A DNA stretch of 56,104 nucleotides from Planctomycetota bacterium (GCA_020638695.1 JACKIB010000027.1:1-56104); one strand, 5' to 3'; positions 1 to 8,826 are shown, counted from the first letter of the stretch. A program made the numbers and translations. The notes: generated by a model from the letters alone, not told the origin.

Positions 1-88
1 TCGCCCAGGTCACGATGCTGACCGCCAGGGCATGGGCCACCGCGGGTGAGTCCCGGCCGATCTCGAGCGCGTACCCGGCCGCCAACAT
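1..88 (-). CDS. possible N-terminal fragment of an unknown protein, cut by the window edge
   Basis: An open frame reads leftward from an ATG at 88-86 and leaves the window after 29 residues. An in-frame stop lies only three codons upstream of the ATG, so this is the only ATG start. The peptide is rich in Ala and hydrophobic residues and has no motif I recognise. No convincing ribosome binding site precedes it. It could be a chance open frame; too little is visible to decide. Confidence 0.25.
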   Translation of the reverse strand, partial: MLAAGYALEIGRDSPAVAHALAVSIVTWA

Positions 89-162
89 GCCCGGATCTTA
101 TGCTCCAGCTCCGGGTTGTCTCCGATGTTCGTCACATGCGTCGGCGAGTCGTCCACCGGCTA

Positions 163-298
163 CCCGGGACGGCGTCGTGAGATCGCGCGACCGCAAGCGA
201 TGTTCGGACGCGGGGTGCATTCCGTCGAGGAGGGGGTCTTGACGCTCGGCGGAGCGAGCGGCGACCTCGCCCGGTCGCGGGCAATCCGGGACAATCCG
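163..298 (-). repeat. family A intergenic repeat, diverged copy, inverted
   Basis: Read on the minus strand, this stretch aligns by eye with the family A repeat at 8827-8998. Shared blocks include the 'cgtgagatcgcgcgaccg' end, the central GC-rich segment ending in 'ccgtcgagga', and the far end. The copy is clearly older and more diverged than those at 8827, 9342 and 29919. It occupies the gap left of the gene ending at 335. Confidence 0.5.
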
Positions 299-334
299 GT
301 CGGCGGCTCTCGCCACCGGCCCGGAAGGACGACT

Positions 335-826
335 TCAGTCCTCGGACCGGCTGAGCAGCACCGCTGCGCAACCGGCGATGTTGACCAGCACGAGCCCGAG
401 CAGGGCCAGGTTCACGCTGCCGGTCTTCAGGTAGAACATCAGCGCCCAGCTCATCAGCAGCGTGCCGCTGGTCATCACCAGGGCCGATGGCTTGATGCCC
501 CGTTCGCGCTTGCGCGACGATTCGGCTGCCTGTTCGGCCAGGCGGTTGGATAGCACCGCACCCATGTTCTGGACGCTCTTGGCGCTGGCCAGCGCGGCCT
601 TGTTGGTCACCGACAGCTGCACGCGGAGTTCGCGGATGTCGTCGGCGAGTGCGGTGAGGGAACCGGCAACGATGTCCTGGTCGCCGCGCGCCAGGTCGCT
701 GGCGATGCGGTCGAGTTTGTCGAGCAGCGCCGCGGTGTCGAGCGGAGTCGCCACCGCATCGGTGTCGAACGGAGTCGCCACCGCATCGGTGTCCTGTGCC
801 ACTGTCTGCTCGATCGTGTCGCTCAT
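335..826 (-). CDS. small membrane protein with N-terminal repeat and helical region
   Basis: A 163-residue protein whose function I do not recognise. Near the N-terminus a nine-residue unit (DTDAVATPF / DTDAVATPL) occurs twice, matching a 27-bp tandem DNA repeat. Residues of roughly 30-105 look helical and polar, with heptad-like spacing. Two hydrophobic segments near the C-terminus (about 115-133 and 138-158) should place it in the inner membrane. The ATG at 826-824 was chosen because the longer frame upstream becomes Arg-rich and loses protein character. It is divergent from the peptidase gene that starts at 1028. The family is unknown to me, but composition supports it being a real gene. 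Confidence 0.7.
   Translation of the reverse strand: MSDTIEQTVAQDTDAVATPFDTDAVATPLDTAALLDKLDRIASDLARGDQDIVAGSLTALADDIRELRVQLSVTNKAALASAKSVQNMGAVLSNRLAEQAAESSRKRERGIKPSALVMTSGTLLMSWALMFYLKTGSVNLALLGLVLVNIAGCAAVLLSRSED
735..788. repeat. 27-bp tandem repeat, two units
   Basis: Two adjacent 27-bp units, beginning 'gtgtcgagcggagtcgcc' and 'gtgtcgaacggagtcgcc', differ at one position. They encode the duplicated nine-residue segment at the N-terminus of the minus-strand membrane protein. Because the unit is a multiple of three, changes in copy number would keep the frame. Confidence 0.85.
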
Positions 827-1027
827 CACCACAATGGCGCCGAGGCGTCCGTCGTGAGTTTCGGCAGCTCGCCGGCCTCGGGCGGAGTGGATCGCGCAAC
901 CGTCGCTGGCACGGTGCGGAGCAGGTGTGCGGTCGAACTGCCGGACGGTTGTCGCGCACCGGCGCGCGGTTGCGACAATCGTCCGCGCCGTGCGGGCACT
1001 CCCCGGACGTCCCGAGTAGCTCGATCC

Positions 1028-2092
1028 ATGCCCAGGCTCCCGACCTTCGCCCTCCTGCTGTTGGCCGCCACCGCCACGCCCGGCCAGGATCTGGAGGTGC
1101 GAGCCCTCGGGACGGGTGTGTCGTCTCGTTCGCTCCGCACCGTCCGCGAACTCGCGTTGGCCGGGCTGCAGCAGCTCGGCAAGGCACTCGGCGCGCCGAC
1201 CCGCCGCATCACGGTGCTGGTGCACGCCGATCGGGGCAGCGTCGCGCCGGCGCTACTGGAGGAGTTGCAGGAAGGGGTGCCGGGGTTCGCCCGTTTGCAG
1301 CATGACGAGATCCATCTGGTGCTCGCGCACATCGGTGTGGATCCACCGAACGATCTGCGCACCACGGTGGTGCACGAGTTGGTGCACGTCTTGCTGGATC
1401 AACTGGCTGGCGCCGGGGCACCGCAGCTCCCGCGTTGGTTCCACGAAGGACTCGCCCAAGAACTGTCCGGCGGAACCTACCTCGGGGTGCAGGAAGAGGA
1501 TCTCGCTTACCGGGTCAAGGCGCGTACATACATCCCGTTCCACCAGCTGCGCGAGTCGTTCCCGCACCACGACCGCGACGAACTCGCGCTCGCGTACGGG
1601 CAGAGTTGGTCGTTCGTCGCGTTCCTGCGGCGCAAGATCGGTCTGGAGCCGCTGCTGCAGGCGGCTCGGGAATGCGGTCCCGAGGTGCCGTTCCGCGCTG
1701 CCGTGGCGCGCCGGCTGCGCCGCGCATTGGTCGAGTACGAGGCCGAGTGGCGGGACTACATCCTGTACGAGTCGGGCGCCGGTTATCGCGCAGTGCTCGG
1801 GAACTGCTTCTTCCTCGGCTTGGTCGCGATCGGCATCCCGCTGTTGGCCATCGCGGTGGCGCGACGGCGCAACCGCGAGGAGGGGTTCAAGCGGCGGATG
1901 GCGGACGAGGCCGAGACGGCGGCCGACGAGTCGCTCGAGGACGAGGAGCCCTACTGGTTGGAATCGGAGGAAGAAGTCCCCGGCGCGGCGCCGGCCGCGG
2001 AGCCCGCTGACTGCGAGGTGCCCGAACGATCGGACGATGCGTCGACCCCGCGGACCGACCGACCCGGACCCCCCGAGGGGCCGCCAACTTGA
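1028..2092 (+). CDS. MA-like zinc metallopeptidase, secreted and membrane anchored
   Basis: A 354-residue protein with an N-terminal signal peptide (about residues 1-20). A gluzincin-type site follows: HELVH at residues 116-120 and the downstream WFHEGLAQE, with Glu140 as the likely third zinc ligand. A single transmembrane segment at about 257-279 precedes a basic stretch and an acidic, Pro-rich tail. This is the layout of 'peptidase MA-like' proteins, with the catalytic domain outside the membrane. The ATG at 1028 was preferred to an earlier in-frame start because it gives a proper signal peptide. Its stop overlaps possible starts of the next gene. The substrate is unknown. A second protein with a similar active site lies at 40892. 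Confidence 0.85.
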   Translation: MPRLPTFALLLLAATATPGQDLEVRALGTGVSSRSLRTVRELALAGLQQLGKALGAPTRRITVLVHADRGSVAPALLEELQEGVPGFARLQHDEIHLVLAHIGVDPPNDLRTTVVHELVHVLLDQLAGAGAPQLPRWFHEGLAQELSGGTYLGVQEEDLAYRVKARTYIPFHQLRESFPHHDRDELALAYGQSWSFVAFLRRKIGLEPLLQAARECGPEVPFRAAVARRLRRALVEYEAEWRDYILYESGAGYRAVLGNCFFLGLVAIGIPLLAIAVARRRNREEGFKRRMADEAETAADESLEDEEPYWLESEEEVPGAAPAAEPADCEVPERSDDASTPRTDRPGPPEGPPT

Positions 2093-2142
2093 GTTGGCAC
2101 GCAGGCTGGCGCGGCGTGGCTGGCTGCGGCTACAACCACGGC

Positions 2143-2499
2143 GTGTCTGCTGCAATTCGAGCATCGTCCGGCAGCCGCGTGGTGCGCGGTGGAGTGTTGG
2201 TCATCACCCTGTTCCTGTCGGCCGCGCTGATGTCTAGCTGCCATGCCACCACGTTCCGTGTCGGGATGGGCAACAACGGCATCGGGCAGCAGACCACGCA
2301 CCAGTACTATCTGTTGTTCGGTTTGGTGCGACTGAACGAGGTGAACATCCAGCGGATGGTCCCGGACTACACCAGCTACGACGTCGAGGTCGGATTCAGC
2401 TACCGCGACGGCTTCGCGGCGACGCTCGGAGACTTCTTCGTGTCGCTGTTGTTCCTGCCTCTGACGGTGACGCGGCAGGTGGTCACGGTGCGGTGGTGA
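2143..2499 (+). CDS. Bor-like lipoprotein
   Basis: A predicted lipoprotein of 118 residues from the GTG at 2143. A TTG at 2089 that overlaps the preceding stop would give 136 residues. I prefer 2143 because it leaves a signal peptide of normal length ahead of the lipobox-like ALMSSC. The mature part has the THQYYLLFGLVRLN segment and, near the end, LGDFFVSLLFLPLTVTRQV. This layout resembles the phage lambda Bor / serum-resistance lipoprotein family. The family match is by eye and tentative. It overlaps the dapF start by one base. Confidence 0.65.
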   Translation: MSAAIRASSGSRVVRGGVLVITLFLSAALMSSCHATTFRVGMGNNGIGQQTTHQYYLLFGLVRLNEVNIQRMVPDYTSYDVEVGFSYRDGFAATLGDFFVSLLFLPLTVTRQVVTVRW

Positions 2500-3347
2500 T
2501 GACCCCGCAGGAGTCCGGCCGGGTCGGTGGCCCGCGGGCCCTCGAGTTCGTCAAGATGCACGGCGCGGGCAACGACTACGTGTTCGTCGATGGCATCCAC
2601 GGCGTGTTCGAGCCCGAGCGGGGGCCGGAGGTGGCGCGACGGCTGTCGGACCGTCACCGTGGCGTGGGTGGGGATGGTCTGATCGTGCTGGCACGCAGCG
2701 AGCTGGCCGACGTGCGCATGTGGATGTGGAACGCCGATGGTTCGCGCGGCAGCATGTGTGGCAACGGTCTGCGCTGCCTGGCGAAGTTGGCGCACGATGT
2801 CGGAGTGGTCGGGGGGCCGCTGGTGGTCGTCGAGACCGACGCGGGGGTGCGGCGAGTGGAGTTGCTCTTCGAGGGCCAGACGGTGGTCGGAGCGCGCGCA
2901 GACATGGGTCGGATTGCGGTGGACCCGCAGCCTTCCCGAGTCGTCGCGGCGGGCCACACCTGGGAGCTGCACCACGTCGATGCCGGAAACCCGCACGCGG
3001 TGGTGTTCACCGACCAGGACCCGGAGTCACTCCCGGTGCTCGAGGCGGGTGCAGCGCTGCAGCAGCTCGCCGGGGTTCCCGGTGGAGTCAACGTCGAGTT
3101 CGTGCGGGTCGAAGGTGACGGGGGGCTGCGCCAGCGAACGTTCGAACGCGGCAGCGGCGAAACCCTGGCGTGCGGCAGCGGTGCGACCGCTGCGGCGTGT
3201 GCCGCGGTGCTGCTCGGACTGGTCGGTGGGCCCCGGGTCGAGGTCCGGCTCCGCGGCGGCACGTTGTGGATCGAGCCGAGCGACGGCGGCGCGGTGATGG
3301 AGGGGCCGGCCACCGAGGTGTTCCGGGGGCGCGTCGAGCTGGCGTGA
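2499..3347 (+). CDS. dapF: diaminopimelate epimerase
   Basis: A 282-residue enzyme that interconverts LL- and meso-diaminopimelate, for lysine and peptidoglycan synthesis. Both catalytic cysteines are present in their usual settings: Cys87 in GSMCGNGLRC and Cys225 in ETLACGSGATAA. The N-terminal FVKMHGAGNDYVFVDG motif is also intact. The ATG at 2499 overlaps the upstream stop by one base; two in-frame GTG codons lie just before it. The presence of DapF fits a cell with a peptidoglycan wall. Confidence 0.97.
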   Translation: MTPQESGRVGGPRALEFVKMHGAGNDYVFVDGIHGVFEPERGPEVARRLSDRHRGVGGDGLIVLARSELADVRMWMWNADGSRGSMCGNGLRCLAKLAHDVGVVGGPLVVVETDAGVRRVELLFEGQTVVGARADMGRIAVDPQPSRVVAAGHTWELHHVDAGNPHAVVFTDQDPESLPVLEAGAALQQLAGVPGGVNVEFVRVEGDGGLRQRTFERGSGETLACGSGATAAACAAVLLGLVGGPRVEVRLRGGTLWIEPSDGGAVMEGPATEVFRGRVELA

Positions 3348-3378
3348 CGGGCGTGTGCGGTTGCGGTAGAACGGGACG

Positions 3379-4488
3379 ATGCACCGTGCCAAAGCCCTGA
3401 TCACGCCGCTGATGCTCGGCGTCGCGCTGGCCAGCCAACCGCCGACGACTCGACCGGCGACCGCTGCACAGGCGCTCGAACGCGCATCCACCGCGTTGCG
3501 CGAGTGGGCGGGGCTCGCCGCCAAGGAGCGCGAGAAGGCCAAATTGAAGCAGGTGGTCGATGCCGTGCGTGCGGCCGGCAAGCCGGGGCTTTCGTTCCTG
3601 GCGGCACAGGTGCGCGATCACGAGCGCGGCGGTCGGCGCCGTGAGTACGACGCGTTGCACACGGTCCTGTGCCACGTCGGTCTGCGGATGCTCGACGAGG
3701 TAGAGAAGAGCGAGATGGTGTTCGCTGGCCAGTATGCGGAGCTGGCGGTGCTGCAGCCGCACATCGGCGAGTTCTTCGTCGGACTGGTGCTCACCACGCC
3801 GCAGTGGTTCCCGTTCGACCGCCGCTGGCGCGTAGTGCCCGCGTTGCGCGACCTCTACCCCAAGGGACCGGACACCGAGACCATGGACAAGGTCCAGGCG
3901 ATGGCAGAGGACGAACTCGAGCCGTACCACATGCGGGTGCGCCTCGGGTACGCGCTCGCGCAGTGGGGTCGCCGGCGTATGGTCAAGGACCAGATCCTCG
4001 AGTTCCAGCGCACGCTCGGTGGCAAGGATCCGGAGCGGGCCGCGGTGGCCGCTCGCGATCTGGCAGCGCTCTACTATGCGATCCGCGATTACGCGCCCGC
4101 GGCGGTGACGCACCGTGAATACCTGCGACGCGCCGTGGAGGTGGAGCACCCGCTGTTCCCGGTCGATTACTACAACGCCGCGTGCTGCGCGGCGCTGTCG
4201 GGGGATCGTCGTGGCGGGCTGGAGATGCTGCGGCGCTGCATCGAGTGCAACGTGTCGGACGACATCGACTCGTCGCAGCGGCTCAAGCTCAAACTGTTCG
4301 CGCGCGATCCGGAGATCGCGATGCTGCGCGCCGCTCCCGAGTTCGTCGAGTTGATGCGGCGCGCGTTCGGCAAGGCCTGGGATGTCGAGGGCGGCCAGCA
4401 GTCTGGTCGCCGCGCCCCGGACGGCAAGGCCGGCGCCGGCGGGAGCGGGTCGCAAACCCGGACGAAGCGGCTGGTTCCCGGCGACTGA
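3379..4488 (+). CDS. secreted helical (TPR-like) protein of unknown function
   Basis: A 369-residue protein with a short N-terminal signal peptide and then an almost entirely helical body. The C-terminal half (about residues 190-330) shows helix pairs with small residues at TPR-like spacing, for example 'ARDLAALYYAIRDY' and 'YYNAACCAALSGDRRGG'. The last 35 residues are Gly- and Lys-rich and probably disordered. It lies 31 bp after dapF and three bases before the M48-type protease gene, so the three are likely co-transcribed. No catalytic motif is visible; a scaffold or adaptor role is a guess. Confidence 0.75.
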   Translation: MHRAKALITPLMLGVALASQPPTTRPATAAQALERASTALREWAGLAAKEREKAKLKQVVDAVRAAGKPGLSFLAAQVRDHERGGRRREYDALHTVLCHVGLRMLDEVEKSEMVFAGQYAELAVLQPHIGEFFVGLVLTTPQWFPFDRRWRVVPALRDLYPKGPDTETMDKVQAMAEDELEPYHMRVRLGYALAQWGRRRMVKDQILEFQRTLGGKDPERAAVAARDLAALYYAIRDYAPAAVTHREYLRRAVEVEHPLFPVDYYNAACCAALSGDRRGGLEMLRRCIECNVSDDIDSSQRLKLKLFARDPEIAMLRAAPEFVELMRRAFGKAWDVEGGQQSGRRAPDGKAGAGGSGSQTRTKRLVPGD

Positions 4489-4490
4489 CC

Positions 4491-6194
4491 TTGCTGCTGC
4501 CGGTCTCGTTCCTGCTCGGTCTGCTGTGTCTCCTGGGCTCCAGCGAGCTGGCCGCCTCTTTGCCACACCGCGCCAAGGCCGGCACGTTGGTCCCGTACCT
4601 CGCTCTGCTGCCGCTACCGGCGTTGCTGACCTTGGTGTTGTTGCGCCGCGTGCGCCGCTCGGAGGCGCGGAGCCCCGGGTTGACCCTGGTCCGCTGGGTC
4701 GCGGCCCCGTCAGTCTATCTGGTGCTGCTCGAAGGTGGAGACCTGCGGACGCTGGCCGAGCAGTGGGCCGGGTCGTCGATGTCGTTGACCACCGTGATTC
4801 TGCTGGCCCCACTGCTGCTCATGGAAGTGCTGGTGTGGGCGGCGCATCGTTGGTCGATTCGCACCTGGGGCGGCTTCGATCGGATGGTCCCGCTGCACGC
4901 CAATGGCGTCGTGCTGCTGACCGTGCTGGTCTTGGGGTTCGTGCTCGGAGTGGACGCGCTGCAGCTCCACCGCGGGATCCAGGTGTTCGTCCTGCACACC
5001 GCTCTCGGGTGGATGCTGGCGTTCCTGTCCTTGTCTGCGCTGCTCGGCGTGTTCCTACCGGTGTTGTTCCGCCTGGTGATGCCCACTTCGCAGTTGGTGC
5101 CGGAGGACGCCCGATTCACCGCCCGCACGCTGGGGTTCCCGCCGGGGAACGTGCGCATGCTGCGCAGTCGTTACCGGCTGGTCAACGCGGCTATGGTCGG
5201 GTTGTTGGCTCCATTCCACTGCTTGTTCCTGACCGACGGACTCCTGCGCGTACTGGATCCACTGTCGATCCGTGGCGTGGTGGCCCACGAGGTGGGGCAC
5301 GCGAAGGCGCGCCACCCGTTGCTGCTGGCGGTGCTGTTCGTGTTCGTTCCGCTGCTGCTCTATCACCCAGCCGAGGCTGTCGGTGCGACACGGATGAGCG
5401 ACGTGACTGCCGCCGTCGTGGCTCTCCCGGTCGTCGCGGTGACGGTATTCGTGATGCGGCGTGTGTTCCACCGCTTCGAGCTCGAAGCCGATCAGCTGTC
5501 GGCCGACGCGCTGGGTGGTGCGATGCCCTGCATCCTCGCCCTGCACAAGATCGGCGAACTGTTCGGCAGCTCGAAGGTGAGGGCCAGCTTCCGGCACCCC
5601 AGCGAGGAAGTGCGCATCGACCACCTGCTGCGCTGCGATGGGGACCCGGCGTACCGCGCCGAGTTCATGCGCCGCGGTCGCGTACTGCGGCGTGCGCTGT
5701 CGCTCTTCCTGTTGATCACCGTCGCGGTGAACCTGTGGGCACATGCGCGCATCTGGCCGGTCGATCGCCTCTTGGTGGCGTTCTACTCCGGCCGGTTCGA
5801 GGAAGCCGAACGTGGATTGGTTGCGCTCGGCGACGATGTTCCGGCCGACCGCGCTGGGGTCGTCGCGCAGCTCAGGGAAGAGGTCGCGGCCGCCCGGCAG
5901 ATCCTACCGCACGGGGGGCGGTGGAACGACATCCGCGAGGAACTGGCGCGCCGTGCCCTGGAGCGCGGCAAGCGGGTGCTCATCGAGGTCGGGCCGCGAG
6001 AGGCGCGGCCGTGGTTCTCGCTGGCGGTCGATCGACCATGCCCGACGCCGCTCGAGCTGTCGCTGTACTACTATTGCCGAGCAGAAGCGGCGCGCGATGG
6101 GCGTGAAGCGGCACGGATGCGAGACCATCTGACTCGGCATTTCGAACTCGGCGAGGAGCTTACGCGTGCGCTCGCTGCTGCGCGCACGCGTTAG
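4491..6194 (+). CDS. M48-family membrane zinc metalloprotease
   Basis: About 567 residues from a TTG at 4491, two bases after the previous stop. Several hydrophobic helices fill the first 260 residues. The M48 signature HEVGH follows at residues 266-270, and the third zinc ligand is probably Glu332 in FELEADQLSADALG. A further membrane segment at about 405-420 leads to a soluble C-terminal region of about 140 residues with TPR-like helices. The family includes HtpX and Ste24, which cleave membrane proteins at the inner membrane. No ATG exists near the start, so the exact N-terminus is uncertain. Confidence 0.85.
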   Translation: MLLPVSFLLGLLCLLGSSELAASLPHRAKAGTLVPYLALLPLPALLTLVLLRRVRRSEARSPGLTLVRWVAAPSVYLVLLEGGDLRTLAEQWAGSSMSLTTVILLAPLLLMEVLVWAAHRWSIRTWGGFDRMVPLHANGVVLLTVLVLGFVLGVDALQLHRGIQVFVLHTALGWMLAFLSLSALLGVFLPVLFRLVMPTSQLVPEDARFTARTLGFPPGNVRMLRSRYRLVNAAMVGLLAPFHCLFLTDGLLRVLDPLSIRGVVAHEVGHAKARHPLLLAVLFVFVPLLLYHPAEAVGATRMSDVTAAVVALPVVAVTVFVMRRVFHRFELEADQLSADALGGAMPCILALHKIGELFGSSKVRASFRHPSEEVRIDHLLRCDGDPAYRAEFMRRGRVLRRALSLFLLITVAVNLWAHARIWPVDRLLVAFYSGRFEEAERGLVALGDDVPADRAGVVAQLREEVAAARQILPHGGRWNDIREELARRALERGKRVLIEVGPREARPWFSLAVDRPCPTPLELSLYYYCRAEAARDGREAARMRDHLTRHFELGEELTRALAAARTR

Positions 6195-6203
6195 GGGGTG
6201 TGT

Positions 6204-6311
6204 CCGAAGTTCGCTGCATGAGTCGTCGAGTCATGCGATTCGCTCGCAAGGAGCTGCGACGCCGCGCGCGGGCGGTAGGGCCGGCGACCCATGTGACGAA
6301 CTTCGGAGGCT
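6204..6311 (+). repeat. family C intergenic repeat
   Basis: About 107 bp bounded by matching inverted ends: 'tccgaagttcgctgcatg' on the left, and the complement of 'catgtgacgaacttcgga' on the right. The interior carries a GC-rich palindromic segment. Related sequences occur at 9190-9325, near 16240 and at the right edge of the window. It begins just after the stop of the M48-type protease gene. Confidence 0.6.
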
Positions 6312-6332
6312 CCTCCAGCCCTGACCGTCCGC

Positions 6333-6373
6333 GACCGAGCTGCAGCGATCACGCGAGGTCGCTGCTGGCTTCG
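6333..6373 (+). repeat. family A repeat, left-end fragment
   Basis: About 40 bp beginning 'gaccgagctgcagcgatc' match the left arm of the family A repeat at 8827. I cannot align the rest of the element here, so this looks like a decayed or truncated copy. Confidence 0.5.
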
Positions 6374-6473
6374 TCCTGCCGGCCTTGCACTGCCGCGCTC
6401 ACCCGGTGGGTAGGCGAGCGGTGAGTGCCGGCGGCGCGTGCTCGTCGCTCGTGCGCCGACCAGCCCCTCGAGC

Positions 6474-6764
6474 TCAGCGGCAGCGGCGACCGCGGTGGTG
6501 CCGCGGCGGTGCGCAGTCGTGGAAGTGGTGGCGGTGGTAACCATCGCCGTTCACCGCCGCGATCTGGAACGGGAAGGTCAAGGCGTCCATGGTGACGCTC
6601 AGTGGGGTCAGAACCGCCTTCTCCCGCGGGCGCAAGCCACTCGCCCACAGTCCGGTGGTGAAGCAGCTTTGCAGCGCCGTGCACATCAGCAGGGCGATGC
6701 CGGTGAGCAGGGTGCGGCGGACGGCCCGAGTGTTCAGGGCGGGTGCGCGGTTGGCGTGGGACAT
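6474..6764 (-). CDS. small lipoprotein
   Basis: A 96-residue protein with a hydrophobic leader (about residues 17-33) ending in a lipobox-like TALQSC, so probably a lipoprotein. The mature part has the segment PLSVTMDALTFPFQIAA, which recalls YceK/YidQ-type lipoproteins. The tail is rich in His and Arg. The ATG at 6764 is supported by a strong GGAGGTT ribosome binding site about six bases upstream, which is unusual for this window. It lies 65 bp downstream of gluQ on the same strand. Function unknown. Confidence 0.75.
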   Translation of the reverse strand: MSHANRAPALNTRAVRRTLLTGIALLMCTALQSCFTTGLWASGLRPREKAVLTPLSVTMDALTFPFQIAAVNGDGYHRHHFHDCAPPRHHRGRRCR

Positions 6765-6829
6765 GGTTGAACCTCCGTGGGTGGCGATTGCCGCGCCACA
6801 AACGGCGGTCGTTCCCAAGTGTTGCGGAT

Positions 6830-7816
6830 TCAGTCGCCGGGCAGCCAAGGGGCCCGTGGGACCGCGGGTTCGCGCGGGACACGTGCCAGCGAAAAACCGA
6901 CCAGCAGGTCCGCGGCGGAGCACGCCGCTGCCGTCGGGCGGAGACCCGAGAGTTGTGCGAGGTAGCCGATCAGCTGCGGCGCGGTGACTCCGCGGCCGCG
7001 GAAGGTGCGCAGTGAGGTGTCGCCGTGGCGCTTGGCCAGTCGGCGCCCATCCGCGCCCACCAGCAGCGGCACGTGTACGAACTGTGGTTCTTGGAGTCCG
7101 AGCGCCCGGTACAGCAACAGTTGGCGCGGGGTCGATGCCAACAGGTCGTCACCGCGCAGCACTTCGGTGATCCCGCTCGCCGCGTCGTCGACCACCACCG
7201 CGAGCTGGTAGGCTGGGGCGCCATCCCTCTTCTGGATCACGAAGTCGCCGCGCACCAGACCGGGCTCCGCGCCGCGGTAGACGTCGTGGAAGGGGACAGC
7301 GTCGGTGGTGACGCGAAACCGCACGGCGGGATCACGACCGCTCTGTCGCCGGGCCTCCGCGATGCTGCCGTATCGGTCGCGGCAAGTACCGGGGTACGGG
7401 GCCGCGTCCTGCCAGGGTTCGTGGGGCGCCGACCCTGCTTCCTCGATTTCTCTGCGGCTGCACACGCACGGGTACGCGAGCCCGGCATCGAGCAGCTCGC
7501 TCACTGCGTGCGCGTAGTGGGCGAGTCGAGTCGACTGCAGCAGGGGGTCGCCGTCAGTGGTCAAGCCGAGCCACGCCAGGTCGTCGAGGGTCGCCGCGGT
7601 ACACTCGGGCCGCACCCGCGGACCGTCTATGTCCTCGATGCGCAACAAGACGGTGCCGCTGCGCGTGCGCACCGACAACCAAGCGAGCAAGAAGCTCCGC
7701 GCGTTGCCGAGGTGCAGCACCCCGGTCGGGCTCGGCGCGAGCCGCCCAATCGGGATCGCCACGCCTGCTCGCGCCGGTTCCGAAGCACCTGCTGGATCGC
7801 TGCGGGCCTCGTCCAC
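6830..7816 (-). CDS. gluQ: glutamyl-Q tRNA(Asp) synthetase
   Basis: A 328-residue paralogue of glutamyl-tRNA synthetase that lacks the anticodon-binding domain. It attaches glutamate to queuosine in tRNA(Asp). Residues 35-38 form the HLGN signature. A CVCSRREIEE motif with a later Tyr/Cys region forms the zinc site. The KMSKS-like loop reads LAKRHGDTSL near residue 265. The start is a GTG, and the first 20 residues look disordered, so an internal start is possible. The gene is divergent from rsgA with a gap of under 100 bp. Confidence 0.93.
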   Translation of the reverse strand: MDEARSDPAGASEPARAGVAIPIGRLAPSPTGVLHLGNARSFLLAWLSVRTRSGTVLLRIEDIDGPRVRPECTAATLDDLAWLGLTTDGDPLLQSTRLAHYAHAVSELLDAGLAYPCVCSRREIEEAGSAPHEPWQDAAPYPGTCRDRYGSIAEARRQSGRDPAVRFRVTTDAVPFHDVYRGAEPGLVRGDFVIQKRDGAPAYQLAVVVDDAASGITEVLRGDDLLASTPRQLLLYRALGLQEPQFVHVPLLVGADGRRLAKRHGDTSLRTFRGRGVTAPQLIGYLAQLSGLRPTAAACSAADLLVGFSLARVPREPAVPRAPWLPGD

Positions 7817-7913
7817 TCGGTCGGTTCCTCAGCGGGGACGCCCGCTGCCGGCGCGATGGCCTCGCGAACTCGGCACCACGAGGTCGCGAGTCGTTCGGGC
7901 TAGACTGTCCACC

Positions 7914-8825
7914 ATGATCGGGTTGGTGTTGCGGATCGATGCGAAGTCCTGCCACGTCGAGGTCGACGGCAAGACCCACATCCTACCGTTGCGCGGCCGG
8001 CTGTTCGAACAACGGAGCGCGCGGGAGGCTCGCCCGATCGCGGTGGGGGACCGCGTTCGGGTGACCATCGACGACCTCGGTGGAGCGATCGACGAGGTGT
8101 TGCCGCGGACTTCGCGTCTGGTGCGACGCAAGGCCGGCGAGGACGACACCCGCGAGCAGGTGATCGCCGCCAATGTCAGCCTGGTCCTGGTGATGGCATC
8201 GATCACCGAACCGCGATTCCAACCGGAGCTGGTCGACCGGATCCTGGCGGGAGCGGAACGGGAGCACGTGCGCGCCGCGCTGGTGATCACCAAGGTGGAC
8301 CGCGATCGCGAAGGGCTCGCCGAGGAGTGGGCAGAGATGTACCGAACGGTTCCCTATCAGACGTTCGTGACCAGCATCGCACCCGAACGCGAGACCACCG
8401 ACGTGCTGGCGGACGTACGGCAGATGCTGTCCGACAACACCACCGTGATCGTCGGCGCGTCCGGCGTGGGCAAGTCGTCGATGGTGAACCGACTGGTGCC
8501 CGGTCTGGCGCTACGCATCGGTAGCCTCGGTCGAATCCGCCAGGGCAAACACACCACCAGCCACACCCAGATCGTGCCGCTGCCGGGCGGCGGCTACGTG
8601 CTCGACACGCCGGGTATCCGCAGCTTCGGTCTGCAGAACCTGGACCCGCTCGACTTGGCGTTCTGCTTCCCCGAGATCAAGGAGTGGAGCAGCCGCTGCG
8701 AGTACCGCAACTGCACGCACACCGTCGAGCCGCACTGCGCCGTGTTCGACGCGGTCGAACAGGGGTACATCGCGCAGACCCGCTACGTCTCCTACACGCT
8801 GATGTTGGAAGACCTGCAGCGCTAG
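7914..8825 (+). CDS. rsgA: ribosome small-subunit GTPase A
   Basis: A 303-residue circularly permuted GTPase that helps mature the 30S subunit. The permuted motif order is clear: G4 TKVD at residues 126-129, then G1 GASGVGKSS at 181-189, then G3 DTPG at 231-234. An N-terminal OB-fold covers about residues 1-75. A C-terminal zinc knuckle follows, with Cys and His residues in SSRCEYRNCTHTVEPHC. The ATG at 7914 gives the usual family length. A copy of repeat A begins almost directly after the stop codon. Confidence 0.96.
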   Translation: MIGLVLRIDAKSCHVEVDGKTHILPLRGRLFEQRSAREARPIAVGDRVRVTIDDLGGAIDEVLPRTSRLVRRKAGEDDTREQVIAANVSLVLVMASITEPRFQPELVDRILAGAEREHVRAALVITKVDRDREGLAEEWAEMYRTVPYQTFVTSIAPERETTDVLADVRQMLSDNTTVIVGASGVGKSSMVNRLVPGLALRIGSLGRIRQGKHTTSHTQIVPLPGGGYVLDTPGIRSFGLQNLDPLDLAFCFPEIKEWSSRCEYRNCTHTVEPHCAVFDAVEQGYIAQTRYVSYTLMLEDLQR

Positions 8826-8826
8826 C

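Noticed and set aside
132..1187. Long minus-strand open frame across the left gap and two genes
   Set aside because: Arg- and Gly-rich shadow of the membrane-protein and peptidase genes; no start site, motif or protein-like composition.
3088..4812. 574-codon minus-strand frame opposite the TPR-like and M48 genes
   Set aside because: Composition is that of an antisense shadow in GC-rich DNA; the plus-strand genes have clear signal peptide and catalytic motifs.
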